6,138 bases of DNA from Euzebyaceae bacterium. GTDB lineage: Bacteria > Actinomycetota > Nitriliruptoria > Euzebyales > Egibacteraceae. Below are positions 1 through 6,138 of this stretch, in pieces. The notes beneath the pieces are model-generated. The model saw only the letters and a program-made list of their open reading frames with translations. It was not told where the DNA came from and did no database searches. The first letter of the stretch is position 1, and every line of letters starts with the position of its first letter. The position numbers were made by a program, and so were the translations under genes. The stretch spans positions 1 through 6,138 of the forward strand of contig JACCXR010000407.1 in the NCBI GenBank assembly GCA_013696915.1, read 5' to 3'.

Positions 1-1371
1 GTCGCGGCCCGCGGCCTTGACCGCGTAGAGGGCCGTGTCGGCCCTGGCGAGCAGCGCCTTGTCCGACTCCCCGGCCACGGCGACCGCGACGCCGATCGAG
101 GTGGTGTGCCCGGCCGCCGCCGTCGCGGCGCGCAGTCGGGCGGCGACCGCCATGGCCTCGTCCTCGTCGACGCCGTCGACGACGGTCGCGAACTCGTCGC
201 CACCGATCCGGTACATCGACCGGCCGTCGCGCAGGGCGCCCGTCAGCGCGGCGGCGACGTCGATCAGCACCTCGTCCCCGGCGAGGTGCCCGAAGGTGTC
301 GTTCACCTGCTTGAAGCGGTCGACGTCGATCAGGATCACGGCCTGCGGCCGGGCGGTGTCCTGCCGCGCCGCGGTGAGCGCCGCGTTGAATGACGCGTGG
401 TGGCCGAGCCCGGTGAGGGGGTCGCGCGCCGCAGAGTCGCGCAGGTCGGCGAGGGCCTTGGCGGTCAGCAGGCCGCCGGCCACCTGCGTGGCCAGCAGGT
501 CGAGCAGCCCGACGTCGTCGGTGCGCGGCTGGATGGGCGCCGCGTCCGCGACGACCAGGACTCCCAGGCGCTGGCCGCGGGCCGACAGCGGCACGGCGAT
601 CATCGCGCAGGCCCCGGCGTCCCGGAACACCTCGTGGCCCAGGAAGCCGGCGCCCGAGGCCTCGCCCATCGTGTAGCAGGAGGTCCCGGGGGCCACCCAC
701 GAGGCGATCGTCGCCATCCCGTCGGTCGACAGCGGCACGTTCGGGGACGCCAGCAGCCCGGTGCGACCGCACAGCTGCGGGCTTCCTGCCTCGTCGAACC
801 GCACGATCATTGACGAGCTCATCGCGGCGAGGTCGCACGCGGCCGCGAGCGTGTACTCGTGGATCTCCTCGGCGTCCGTCAGCTCCGCGAGCCGGGAGGC
901 GTGGCGTCCGAGTCGCTGCGCGGGGAACTCCTGCGGCGGTCCGCCCAGCGCGGTCAACCGGTTCGCGTACAGCGCGGCGCAGCGTTCGAGGCGGGCGAGG
1001 GGGTCGTCCGGCAGGTCGTCATGGGACTCCACGCTGACGACGCCGATGACCCGCCCGTCCGCCCGGATCGGCGCGCAGACCTCGACGGCGATGTCGGGCA
1101 CCGCCTCGAGGAACACGGCGTGGTCGTCCCGGCGGACCAGCTGCGAGACGCCGCCGGCGAACGTCGACCCAATCACGCCGACGCCCGGGGGGATGCCGTC
1201 CAGCACCTGCCAGTAGCCGCGGACCCCCTGGCAGCGCAGGCGTCCCCCGCTCTCCAGGTACAGGCTAGGCAGCGGCCAGCCGTCGGCCATCAGGTGGTCC
1301 AGCAGCGCCTCGCCGGCGGCACCGACGTGGTCGGCGGCAGCAAGGCGGACGGCGAGCGCGCCGTCGTCCAT
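1..1371 (-). CDS. Double-GAF diguanylate cyclase (GGDEF), 3' end cut by window edge
   Basis: Read on the minus strand from ATG at 1371, this frame stays open for 457 codons to position 1. It encodes a probable cytosolic diguanylate cyclase that condenses two GTP into c-di-GMP. Two GAF-like sensory regions (about residues 10-142 and 170-306) are joined by a short helical linker and followed by a GGDEF domain from DPLTGL (317-322). Catalytic features are intact: metal-binding Asp349 in the IDVDRFKQVND stretch, GHLAGD at 361-366 and GGDEF at 390-394. The last visible residues (ADTALYAVKAAGRD) are the usual end of a GGDEF domain, so little of that domain is missing, but a further domain such as EAL beyond the edge cannot be excluded. 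The inhibitory site position reads RDGR (381-384) instead of RxxD. No membrane segment is seen. The ATG is chosen because a GGAGGAGG Shine-Dalgarno lies 8 bases upstream. GAF ligands cannot be predicted. The GGDEF call is very secure; GAF boundaries are approximate. Confidence 0.93.
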   Translation of the reverse strand, partial: MDDGALAVRLAAADHVGAAGEALLDHLMADGWPLPSLYLESGGRLRCQGVRGYWQVLDGIPPGVGVIGSTFAGGVSQLVRRDDHAVFLEAVPDIAVEVCAPIRADGRVIGVVSVESHDDLPDDPLARLERCAALYANRLTALGGPPQEFPAQRLGRHASRLAELTDAEEIHEYTLAAACDLAAMSSSMIVRFDEAGSPQLCGRTGLLASPNVPLSTDGMATIASWVAPGTSCYTMGEASGAGFLGHEVFRDAGACAMIAVPLSARGQRLGVLVVADAAPIQPRTDDVGLLDLLATQVAGGLLTAKALADLRDSAARDPLTGLGHHASFNAALTAARQDTARPQAVILIDVDRFKQVNDTFGHLAGDEVLIDVAAALTGALRDGRSMYRIGGDEFATVVDGVDEDEAMAVAARLRAATAAAGHTTSIGVAVAVAGESDKALLARADTALYAVKAAGRD

Positions 1372-1379
1372 CCCGCAGT

Positions 1380-1387
1380 CCTCCTCC
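1380..1387 (-). promoter_or_regulatory. Strong Shine-Dalgarno for the diguanylate cyclase
   Basis: On the minus strand this reads GGAGGAGG and ends 8 bases before the ATG at 1371. It is the strongest ribosome binding site in the window and fixes the start of the GGDEF gene. It suggests independent, efficient translation, unlike the coupled genes upstream. Confidence 0.8.
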
Positions 1388-1402
1388 ACCGGCCGGTCAT
1401 CT

Positions 1403-1429
1403 CCTCGCGTTACATCGGCTCCCGCGAGG
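1403..1429. repeat. Inverted repeat between lysA and the diguanylate cyclase gene
   Basis: Two perfect 7-base arms, CCTCGCG (1403-1409) and CGCGAGG (1423-1429), are separated by 13 bases. They lie in the 93-base gap between the lysA stop and the GGDEF gene start. A 10-base perfect palindrome, ACCGGCCGGT (1388-1397), lies next to the GGDEF ribosome binding site. There is no T-run, so this is not a typical intrinsic terminator. It could be a regulator binding site, an mRNA hairpin in the leader, or chance in GC-rich DNA. The repeat itself is directly visible; its function is unknown. Confidence 0.35.
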
Positions 1430-1464
1430 CACTACTGAGCGCCGGTTTGGCGGGAAGGGTCCGA

Positions 1465-2784
1465 TCAGATCTGCTCGTCGTTCAGCACGACATCGCGGGC
1501 GACCACGTGGTCGAGTGTCTCCCGGTGGACCAGCTCGGCAACCCTGCCGCCGTCGACCAGCACCATGGCGGGGCGCGGGAGGCGGTTGTAGTTGCTGGCC
1601 ATGGCGTGCCCGTAGGCGCCGGTCGCAGCGACCGCGAGGAGACCGCCCTCGGCGAGGTCGGCCGGCAACGGCGCGTCCCGCACGAGGATGTCGCCGGTCT
1701 CGCAGTGCTTGCCGGCGACCGTGACGGGGCGCAGCGCCGCGGTGGTCGAACCGGGGCCCGCGGCGACGACCGTGTAGCGCGCGCCGTAGAGCGCCGGGCG
1801 CAGGTTGTCGCTCATGCCGCCGTCCACGCTGGCATAGACGCGCACGCCGGGGACCTCCTTGACCGTCCCCACAGTGTAGAGCGTCACCCCCGCGGGCCCG
1901 GCGATCGACCGGCCCGGCTCGACCGCCAGCCGGGGCTCGGGCAGCCGCCGCCGGGCGGTCTCGCGACGGACCGCGCCATACAGCGTCGCGGCGTAGCGGT
2001 CGAGTGGGAGCGTGACGTCGTCGTCGGTGTAGGCGATCCCCAGGCCACCGCCGACGTTGAGCTCGTCGAGGACCACGCCGTAGCGGTCGCGGATGTCGGC
2101 CAGGAATCCCACCAGCAGCGCGACGGCCGCGCTGAAGCCGCCCTCGGCGGAGATCTGGCTGCCGAGGTGGCAGTGGGCGCCGATCAACTCCAGGCACGGC
2201 AGCGTGAGGGCACGGGCGGCCGCCTCGTGGGCCAGCCCCGCCCGCAGCGTGAAGCCGAACTTCACGTCGTCCTGGCCCGTGGCGACGAACGCGTGAGTCT
2301 CCGCGAGCACGCCCGGCGTGACGCGCAGGAGTACCGGGAAGGTGTGCCCGCGGCGCTGCCCGACAGCGGACAGCCGGGCCAGCTCCGTGAAACTGTCGAC
2401 CGCGATGCGCCCGACGCCCAGCCGCGCGGCCATCTCCAGCTCGTCGTCCGACTTGTTGTTCCCGTGGAAGAGCACCCGCTCCATGGGGAACGCGGCCCGG
2501 GCGGCGGTGTGCAGCTCGCCGGCACTCGCGACGTCGAGGTGGAGACCCTCGGCGGCCGCGAGCTGGAGGACCCCGGTGACGCACAGCGCCTTGGCGGCGT
2601 ACGTCACCGCGACCTCGTCGCCGAACGCCCGCCGGTAGGCGCGCATCCGGCCGACCAGCTCGGCACGGTCCAGGACGTACAGCGGCGTCCCGAAGCGCGC
2701 CGCCAGCTCGGTGACCGGCACGCCCCCGACCGCCACCAGGCGGGGCCCCGAGAAGGTGGCCGACGCCGGGAACACGGCCGTCAC
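1465..2784 (-). CDS. lysA: Diaminopimelate decarboxylase
   Basis: This 439-residue protein has the usual length and full motif set of LysA, the PLP-dependent enzyme that decarboxylates meso-diaminopimelate to L-lysine in the cytoplasm, the last step of lysine synthesis. The N-terminal TIM barrel carries the PLP lysine Lys65 in YAAKAL, CHLGSQ (205-210), a GGG phosphate-binding loop (245-247) and EPGRS (289-293). The C-terminal beta domain has DGGMSDN (321-327), CETGD with the catalytic Cys361, and GAYG (389-392) with Tyr391. DGGMSDN and CETGD favour LysA over ornithine or arginine decarboxylases of the same fold. The GTG start at 2784 shares the bases GTGA with the stop of the preceding phospholipase D gene. 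No good Shine-Dalgarno precedes it, so translation is probably coupled; a second GTG three codons in (2775) is a less likely alternative. It appears to be the last gene of the operon: a 93-base gap follows its stop. Confidence 0.96.
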   Translation of the reverse strand: MTAVFPASATFSGPRLVAVGGVPVTELAARFGTPLYVLDRAELVGRMRAYRRAFGDEVAVTYAAKALCVTGVLQLAAAEGLHLDVASAGELHTAARAAFPMERVLFHGNNKSDDELEMAARLGVGRIAVDSFTELARLSAVGQRRGHTFPVLLRVTPGVLAETHAFVATGQDDVKFGFTLRAGLAHEAAARALTLPCLELIGAHCHLGSQISAEGGFSAAVALLVGFLADIRDRYGVVLDELNVGGGLGIAYTDDDVTLPLDRYAATLYGAVRRETARRRLPEPRLAVEPGRSIAGPAGVTLYTVGTVKEVPGVRVYASVDGGMSDNLRPALYGARYTVVAAGPGSTTAALRPVTVAGKHCETGDILVRDAPLPADLAEGGLLAVAATGAYGHAMASNYNRLPRPAMVLVDGGRVAELVHRETLDHVVARDVVLNDEQI

Positions 2785-3941
2785 AACTGGTCGTCGAACA
2801 GCTCGGTGACCGCCTCGTGGACCCGCTGGACCGGGCCGCGGCGCGCCCATTCGTGGGAATGGACCTGGTCGCTCCGTGCGAGGTCCTCGGCGAAGTGGCC
2901 GTCGAGCACCTCGACGACCGCCGGGTCGAAGATGACGAGGTTCGCCTCCTCGTTCAGCCGCAGTGACCGGTTGTCGAAGTTCGCCGACCCGAGCGTGGTC
3001 ACCATCCCGTCCACCGTCATCACCTTGGCGTGCAGCATCGTCGGGCGGTAGCGCCAGATCCTGACACCGGCCGCGAGCAGCGTCGCATAGTCGGCCTCCC
3101 CCGCCGCCTGGACGACGCGCTTGTCGGTGTGCTCGCCGGGAACGAGCACGTCGACCTCGACGCCTTTGGCGGCCGCCTCGCACAGCCGGTCGCGGAAGTG
3201 CTCGTCGGGGACGAAGTAGGCGTTCGTGATCCGCAGGCGGTGCTCGGCGAGCTTGATGAGCGCCGCCATCGCCGTGGCCAGCTCGCTCCAGCCCATCTGC
3301 GACGGGCACTGCACGACCTGCACCATCGAGTCTCCGGACTGCGGCTGCTCCGGGAACCGGTCGGTCTCGTCGAAGAGCACCCGCCCGGTCTCCGCCCAGT
3401 TGCTCACGAAGGCCGCCCGCAGGCCGTCCACCGCCGGCCCGCGGACCCGCAGGTGGGTGTCCCGCCATTCGGACGGGTCGCGCGCGTCGCCCTCCCACTC
3501 CTCGGCGATCCCGACGCCGCCGATGAAGGCGACGTCCTCGTCGCAGACGAGCACCTTGCGGTGCGTGCGGTTGTTCGCCTGCCGCAGCTTCACCTTCGGC
3601 GGCAGCCGGAACCACTCGACGTGGCAGCCGGCGTCGGTCATCTGCGTCACGAGGTCGCGGTTCATCGAGTACGCCCCGACCGCGTCGAGCAGCACGCGGA
3701 CGCGGACGCCGGCCGCCGCCCGCTCGCTCAGCGCATCGGCGAACGCGACCGCGATGTCGCCGGTCCAGTACACGTAGGTCGTCAGGTCGATGGTGCTCGT
3801 CGCCTCGCGGACGGCGTCGAGCATGGCCGGGAAGATCTCGACGCCGTTGCGCAGGACGTCGATCGAGTTGCCCTCGGTCGCGGGGATCCCGATCAGGCCC
3901 TCCAGTGCCCGGCGGTAACGGTGGAGCGCGGCGGCGCTCAC
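2781..3941 (-). CDS. Phospholipase D family protein, probable cardiolipin synthase (ClsB-like)
   Basis: This 386-residue protein carries two complete HKD motifs, the paired active site of the phospholipase D superfamily: His127-Lys129-Asp134 followed by GGVGIAEEW, and His304-Lys306-Asp311 followed by GSANFDNRS. The segments around both motifs are typical of bacterial cardiolipin synthases, which transfer a phosphatidyl group to phosphatidylglycerol or a related acceptor. Unlike ClsA there are no N-terminal membrane helices, so a peripheral membrane enzyme of the ClsB type is the better comparison. The substrate is inferred; another phosphatidyl transferase or a phospholipase is possible, and a nuclease is less likely. 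The GTG start at 3941 overlaps the argS stop by 4 bases (GTGA) and its own stop overlaps the lysA start the same way, so it is embedded in the operon. Only a weak GGA-type ribosome binding site precedes it. Its place between argS and lysA is unusual. Confidence 0.9.
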   Translation of the reverse strand: MSAAALHRYRRALEGLIGIPATEGNSIDVLRNGVEIFPAMLDAVREATSTIDLTTYVYWTGDIAVAFADALSERAAAGVRVRVLLDAVGAYSMNRDLVTQMTDAGCHVEWFRLPPKVKLRQANNRTHRKVLVCDEDVAFIGGVGIAEEWEGDARDPSEWRDTHLRVRGPAVDGLRAAFVSNWAETGRVLFDETDRFPEQPQSGDSMVQVVQCPSQMGWSELATAMAALIKLAEHRLRITNAYFVPDEHFRDRLCEAAAKGVEVDVLVPGEHTDKRVVQAAGEADYATLLAAGVRIWRYRPTMLHAKVMTVDGMVTTLGSANFDNRSLRLNEEANLVIFDPAVVEVLDGHFAEDLARSDQVHSHEWARRGPVQRVHEAVTELFDDQL

Positions 3942-5545
3942 ATCCGGTCCGGGGCGCGCACGCCGAGCAGGCCGAGGGCGTTGACGAGCGTCTGGCGGGT
4001 CGCGACGCACAGCCAGTAGCGGGCGGAGGTGAGCTCGCCGTCGTCGCCGATGACCTGGCATTCGGTGTAGAAGCGGTGGAAGGCCTCGGCGACCTCCTCG
4101 GCGTAGCGGGCGACCTTGTGCGGCGCCCGCTCCGCGGCGGCGTAGGCGACCGTCTCGGGGTACGCGCCGATCCGGCGGATCAGCTCCTCCTCGGTGGCGT
4201 GGGCCAGGCGGTCCAGCCGCGCCTCGGCGACCGCGCCGGCCGCGACCCCGCGTTCGGTGGCGGTGCGCATGATGCCCGCGATGCGGGCGTGCGAATACTG
4301 GACGTAGTAGACGGGGTTCTCGCGGTCCTGGCGCACGACCTCCGCGATGTCGAAGTCGAGGGTGACGTCCAGCGACGTGCGGAGCATGGCGTACCTGGCG
4401 GCGTCGGGTCCGACCTCCTCGATGAGCTCGTCGAAGCTGACGAGGTCTCCGGTGCGCTTGCTCATGCGCACGGCCTCGCCGGCGCGGAACAGGTTGACGA
4501 GCTGCCCGATGATGACCTCGACCCGGTCCGGGGCCAGCCCCTCCGCGGCGGCGATCGCCTGGAGCCGGCGGACGTAGCCGTGGTGGTCCGCGCCGAGCAG
4601 GTACACGCAGAGGTCGAACCCGCGCTCGATCTTCGACGCCATGTACGCGCAGTCCGCCGCGAAGTACGTGGGCCGCCCGTCGGCGCGGACGAGCACCCGG
4701 TCCTTGTCGTCGCCGAAGTCGGTGGTGCGCAGCCAGACCGCGCCGTCCGCGTCGTAGGCGTGGCCGGCTTCCCGGAGTCGCTGCACGACCGCCTGGACGG
4801 TGCCCGCGCGGTGCAGGTCGCGCTCGCTGAACCAGACGTCGACGTCGATGCCGACCGCCGCCATGGTCGCCTTGATGCGCAGGAGCATCCGCTGGTACGC
4901 GGCCTCCGTCACCTCCTCGTCGGGGATGCCGGCGTCGAGCAGCTCCTGTGCGAGCTCGGTGACGTAGCCGCCGCGGTACCCGTTTTCCGGCACCGGCGTT
5001 CCGCGCATCATCGCGAGCACGCTGTCGCCGAACAGCTCGATCTGGTTGCCGGTGTCGTTGAGGTAGTACTCCCGGGTCACCTCCCAGCCGGTCGCGTCGA
5101 GCAGCGAGGCGAGCGCGTCGCCGGCCGCGACCCAGCGGCCGGCGCCGACGTGGAGCGGCCCGGTGGGGTTGGCGGACACGAACTCGACGTTCACCCGCCG
5201 GATCCGGCCGTCCGGCGGCGGCGTGCGCCCCCATGCGCTGCCCTGCGCGGCGGCCTCGCGGACGACGTCCTCCAGGGCGCCGTGCGCCAGCCGGAAGTTG
5301 ATGAAGCCGGGGCCGGCGACCTCGACGGCCTCAACGCCCTCCGGCCGCCCGAGCTGCGCGACGATCGCCTCGGCCACCGCCCGGGGCGGCCGGCGGGCCG
5401 GCTTGGCCAGGACGAGCGCGACGTTGGTCGCCCAGTCGCCGTGTTCGCGCTGCCGCGGCCGGGACATCTCCGGCGCGACGTCGGGGAGTCCGGCATCGGC
5501 GAGCGCGCGCCGGACGGCGTCGGCGAGCCGGTCCGGCGTGATCAC
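3938..5545 (-). CDS. argS: Arginyl-tRNA synthetase (arginine--tRNA ligase)
   Basis: This class I aminoacyl-tRNA synthetase attaches arginine to tRNA-Arg using ATP. The 535-residue protein is slightly short for the family but complete. The N-terminal ArgS-specific domain (about 1-85) has the HGDWATNVAL region (35-44). The Rossmann catalytic domain has the HIGH-type motif in SANPTGPLHVGAGR (124-137), YYLNDTGNQ (160-168), and a KMSKS-type motif as RMSKR (360-364). The C-terminal DALR anticodon-binding helices follow from about residue 410 and end in APDRM, a usual ArgS ending. The GTG start at 5545 is chosen because it begins the N-terminal domain, follows the response-regulator stop by 19 bases and has a GGGGA about 7 bases upstream. 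The frame is open further upstream, but that extension would overlap the response regulator and looks non-native. The stop overlaps the phospholipase D start. A tRNA-Arg lies about 0.5 kb away on the other strand. Confidence 0.97.
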   Translation of the reverse strand: MITPDRLADAVRRALADAGLPDVAPEMSRPRQREHGDWATNVALVLAKPARRPPRAVAEAIVAQLGRPEGVEAVEVAGPGFINFRLAHGALEDVVREAAAQGSAWGRTPPPDGRIRRVNVEFVSANPTGPLHVGAGRWVAAGDALASLLDATGWEVTREYYLNDTGNQIELFGDSVLAMMRGTPVPENGYRGGYVTELAQELLDAGIPDEEVTEAAYQRMLLRIKATMAAVGIDVDVWFSERDLHRAGTVQAVVQRLREAGHAYDADGAVWLRTTDFGDDKDRVLVRADGRPTYFAADCAYMASKIERGFDLCVYLLGADHHGYVRRLQAIAAAEGLAPDRVEVIIGQLVNLFRAGEAVRMSKRTGDLVSFDELIEEVGPDAARYAMLRTSLDVTLDFDIAEVVRQDRENPVYYVQYSHARIAGIMRTATERGVAAGAVAEARLDRLAHATEEELIRRIGAYPETVAYAAAERAPHKVARYAEEVAEAFHRFYTECQVIGDDGELTSARYWLCVATRQTLVNALGLLGVRAPDRM

Positions 5546-5564
5546 GCCCGGATCCCCGCCGCGC

Positions 5565-5942
5565 TCAAGCGCTCGCGCCCTCGGCGAGCAACCGGTGCAC
5601 GAGGTCCATGAGGTCGATCGGGTCGAACGGCTTGGTGACGTAGGCCTCCACCCCGAGATCGGTGCCCTTGCGGACGTCGGCCTCCATCGCACGGGCCGAC
5701 AGGAAGATGATCGGGATGTGGCGGGTGGCGGGGTCGCCCTTGAGCGTCTCCGCGACCTGCCAGCCGTTGACGTTCGGCATCATCACGTCGAGCAGGATCA
5801 GGTCGGGCGCCTGGCTGTGCACCTTGTCGAGCGCGTCGCGCCCGTCCACCGCCGTGATGACGTCGTGGCCCTCCATTTCGAGGTTGACCTCGAGCAGCCC
5901 CCGGATCACGTGGTCGTCGTCGACCGCCATCACCCGCGCCAC
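5565..5942 (-). CDS. Single-domain response regulator (CheY-like receiver)
   Basis: This 125-residue protein is a lone receiver domain that takes a phosphoryl group from a histidine kinase. Key residues are all present: acidic cluster Asp8-Asp9-Asp10, phospho-acceptor Asp52 in LILLDVMMP, switch Ser82, aromatic Tyr101 and Lys104 in the KPF motif. No DNA-binding or enzymatic output domain follows, so it must act through protein contacts or as a phosphorelay intermediate. No histidine kinase gene is in the window. The GTG start at 5942 is supported by an AGGAG 5 bases upstream; an in-frame ATG four codons later (5930) is less well placed. It is the first gene of the probable operon with argS, the phospholipase D gene and lysA, and is divergent from the tRNA-Arg. 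A TACGAT at 5980-5975 on the minus strand could be its -10 box, but no convincing -35 accompanies it. Partner and output are unknown. Confidence 0.95.
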   Translation of the reverse strand: MARVMAVDDDHVIRGLLEVNLEMEGHDVITAVDGRDALDKVHSQAPDLILLDVMMPNVNGWQVAETLKGDPATRHIPIIFLSARAMEADVRKGTDLGVEAYVTKPFDPIDLMDLVHRLLAEGASA

Positions 5943-5947
5943 CCGGT

Positions 5948-5952
5948 CTCCT
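5948..5952 (-). promoter_or_regulatory. Shine-Dalgarno for the response regulator
   Basis: On the minus strand this reads AGGAG, 5 bases before the GTG at 5942. It decides for the GTG start over the in-frame ATG at 5930. Confidence 0.65.
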
Positions 5953-6033
5953 GCCCTCGCCGATTCGTCGCGGCATCGTATTCGACCGCGGGACCGCCCC
6001 CTGCAGCGGCGCCGAAAAGCCCGGTCCTCCCGG

Positions 6034-6042
6034 TGTTAGACT
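6034..6042 (+). promoter_or_regulatory. Probable extended -10 promoter element of the tRNA-Arg gene
   Basis: TGTTAGACT combines an extended TGn with the -10-like hexamer TAGACT (6037-6042), which keeps the important T, A and final T of TATAAT. It would place the transcription start near 6049-6050, only a few bases before the tRNA 5' end at 6053. No good -35 box is seen; CCGAAA at 6012-6017 is the nearest candidate, and its 19-base spacing is long. Assigned by position and motif only. Confidence 0.45.
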
Positions 6043-6052
6043 GCGGGCTCCC

Positions 6053-6125
6053 GCCCACGTAGCTCAGGGGATAGAGCGTCTGCCTCCGGAGCAGAAGGCC
6101 GCAGGTTCGAATCCTGCCGTGGGCA
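6053..6125 (+). tRNA. tRNA-Arg, anticodon CCG
   Basis: A complete 73-base cloverleaf can be folded. The acceptor stem GCCCACG (6053-6059) pairs with CGTGGGC (6118-6124), with discriminator A at 6125. The D-stem is GCTC (6062-6065) with GAGC (6074-6077). The anticodon stem TCTGC (6079-6083) pairs with GCAGA (6091-6095) around the loop CTCCGGA, giving anticodon CCG at 6086-6088, which reads the arginine codon CGG. The T-arm GCAGG-TTCGAAT-CCTGC spans 6101-6117. The 3' CCA is not encoded (CTC follows) and must be added after transcription. CGG is expected to be a heavily used arginine codon in such a GC-rich genome. The gene stands head-to-head with the response regulator-argS operon. No terminator is visible in the 13 bases left. 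Confidence 0.97.
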
Positions 6126-6138
6126 CTCAAGCCTCTGA

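Noticed and set aside
1410..1422. Promoter-like sequences before the GGDEF gene (GCCGATGT, similar to a flagellar sigma -10; TGTAAC, similar to a sigma70 -10)
   Set aside because: Neither has a matching -35 element at the right distance, so no promoter can be called.
1441..1464. Possible terminator after lysA
   Set aside because: Only a short 4-base-pair stem (CGCC/GGCG) can be drawn and no T-run follows.
1397..2584. 395-codon open frame on the minus strand overlapping lysA
   Set aside because: It is lysA read in a different frame. The product is arginine- and glycine-rich without motifs, while the lysA frame carries all catalytic residues.
859..3051. 730-codon open frame on the plus strand
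   Set aside because: It lies antisense to lysA, the GGDEF gene and part of the phospholipase D gene, all of which have full family motifs. Its product is low-complexity, rich in R, G, A, V and D, with no recognisable domain. High-GC genes commonly produce such long antisense frames.
3905..5611. 568-codon open frame on the plus strand
   Set aside because: It is fully antisense to argS, has biased composition and no domain signature; a GC-driven shadow.
5546..5692. Upstream extension of the argS frame to 5692
   Set aside because: It would overlap the response-regulator gene, the added residues are low-complexity, and the ArgS N-terminal domain begins at the GTG at 5545.
5930..6130. 66-codon minus-strand frame starting MSAHGRIRTCGLLL
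   Set aside because: It is the antisense of the tRNA-Arg gene. Products of this type are a familiar false annotation caused by conserved tRNA sequence.
6053..6138. tRNA-Arg as an integration site for a mobile element
   Set aside because: tRNA-Arg genes are frequent integration targets, but only 13 bases follow the tRNA and no repeat of its 3' end or integrase gene is seen.

Overview
The window looks like a chromosomal stretch of a high-GC actinobacterium. The evidence is very high GC with GC-rich third codon positions, GTG as start codon in four of five genes, 4-base stop/start overlaps, and an argS...lysA neighbourhood typical of Actinobacteria (known from gene order in mycobacteria and streptomycetes). 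A deep lineage such as Thermoleophilia is possible, but this is only an impression and cannot be settled from the sequence alone. Nothing resembles a phage, transposon, CRISPR array or other mobile system, and I see no clearly undescribed system.

Layout: all five protein genes are on the minus strand and are read from right to left. From the right end: a tRNA-Arg(CCG) on the plus strand (6053-6125), a 110-base divergent intergenic region, then a single-domain CheY-like response regulator (5942-5565), argS (5545-3938), a two-HKD phospholipase D/cardiolipin-synthase-like gene (3941-2781) and lysA (2784-1465). After a 93-base gap comes a double-GAF diguanylate cyclase (1371 to beyond the left edge, so its C-terminal end is missing).

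The four genes from the response regulator to lysA are almost certainly one operon: the gap between the first two is 19 bases and the next two junctions overlap by 4 bases (GTGA). It mixes housekeeping functions (arginyl-tRNA charging, the last step of lysine synthesis from meso-diaminopimelate, and probable anionic phospholipid synthesis) with a receiver domain that has no partner kinase here. The diguanylate cyclase has its own strong ribosome binding site and probably its own promoter, and would make c-di-GMP in response to whatever its GAF domains bind.

The points most worth a second look are the phospholipase D gene between argS and lysA, the absence of hom directly after lysA (a c-di-GMP enzyme is there instead), and the degenerate inhibitory site in the GGDEF domain. 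Long plus-strand open frames (up to 730 codons) are antisense shadows of these genes caused by high GC.
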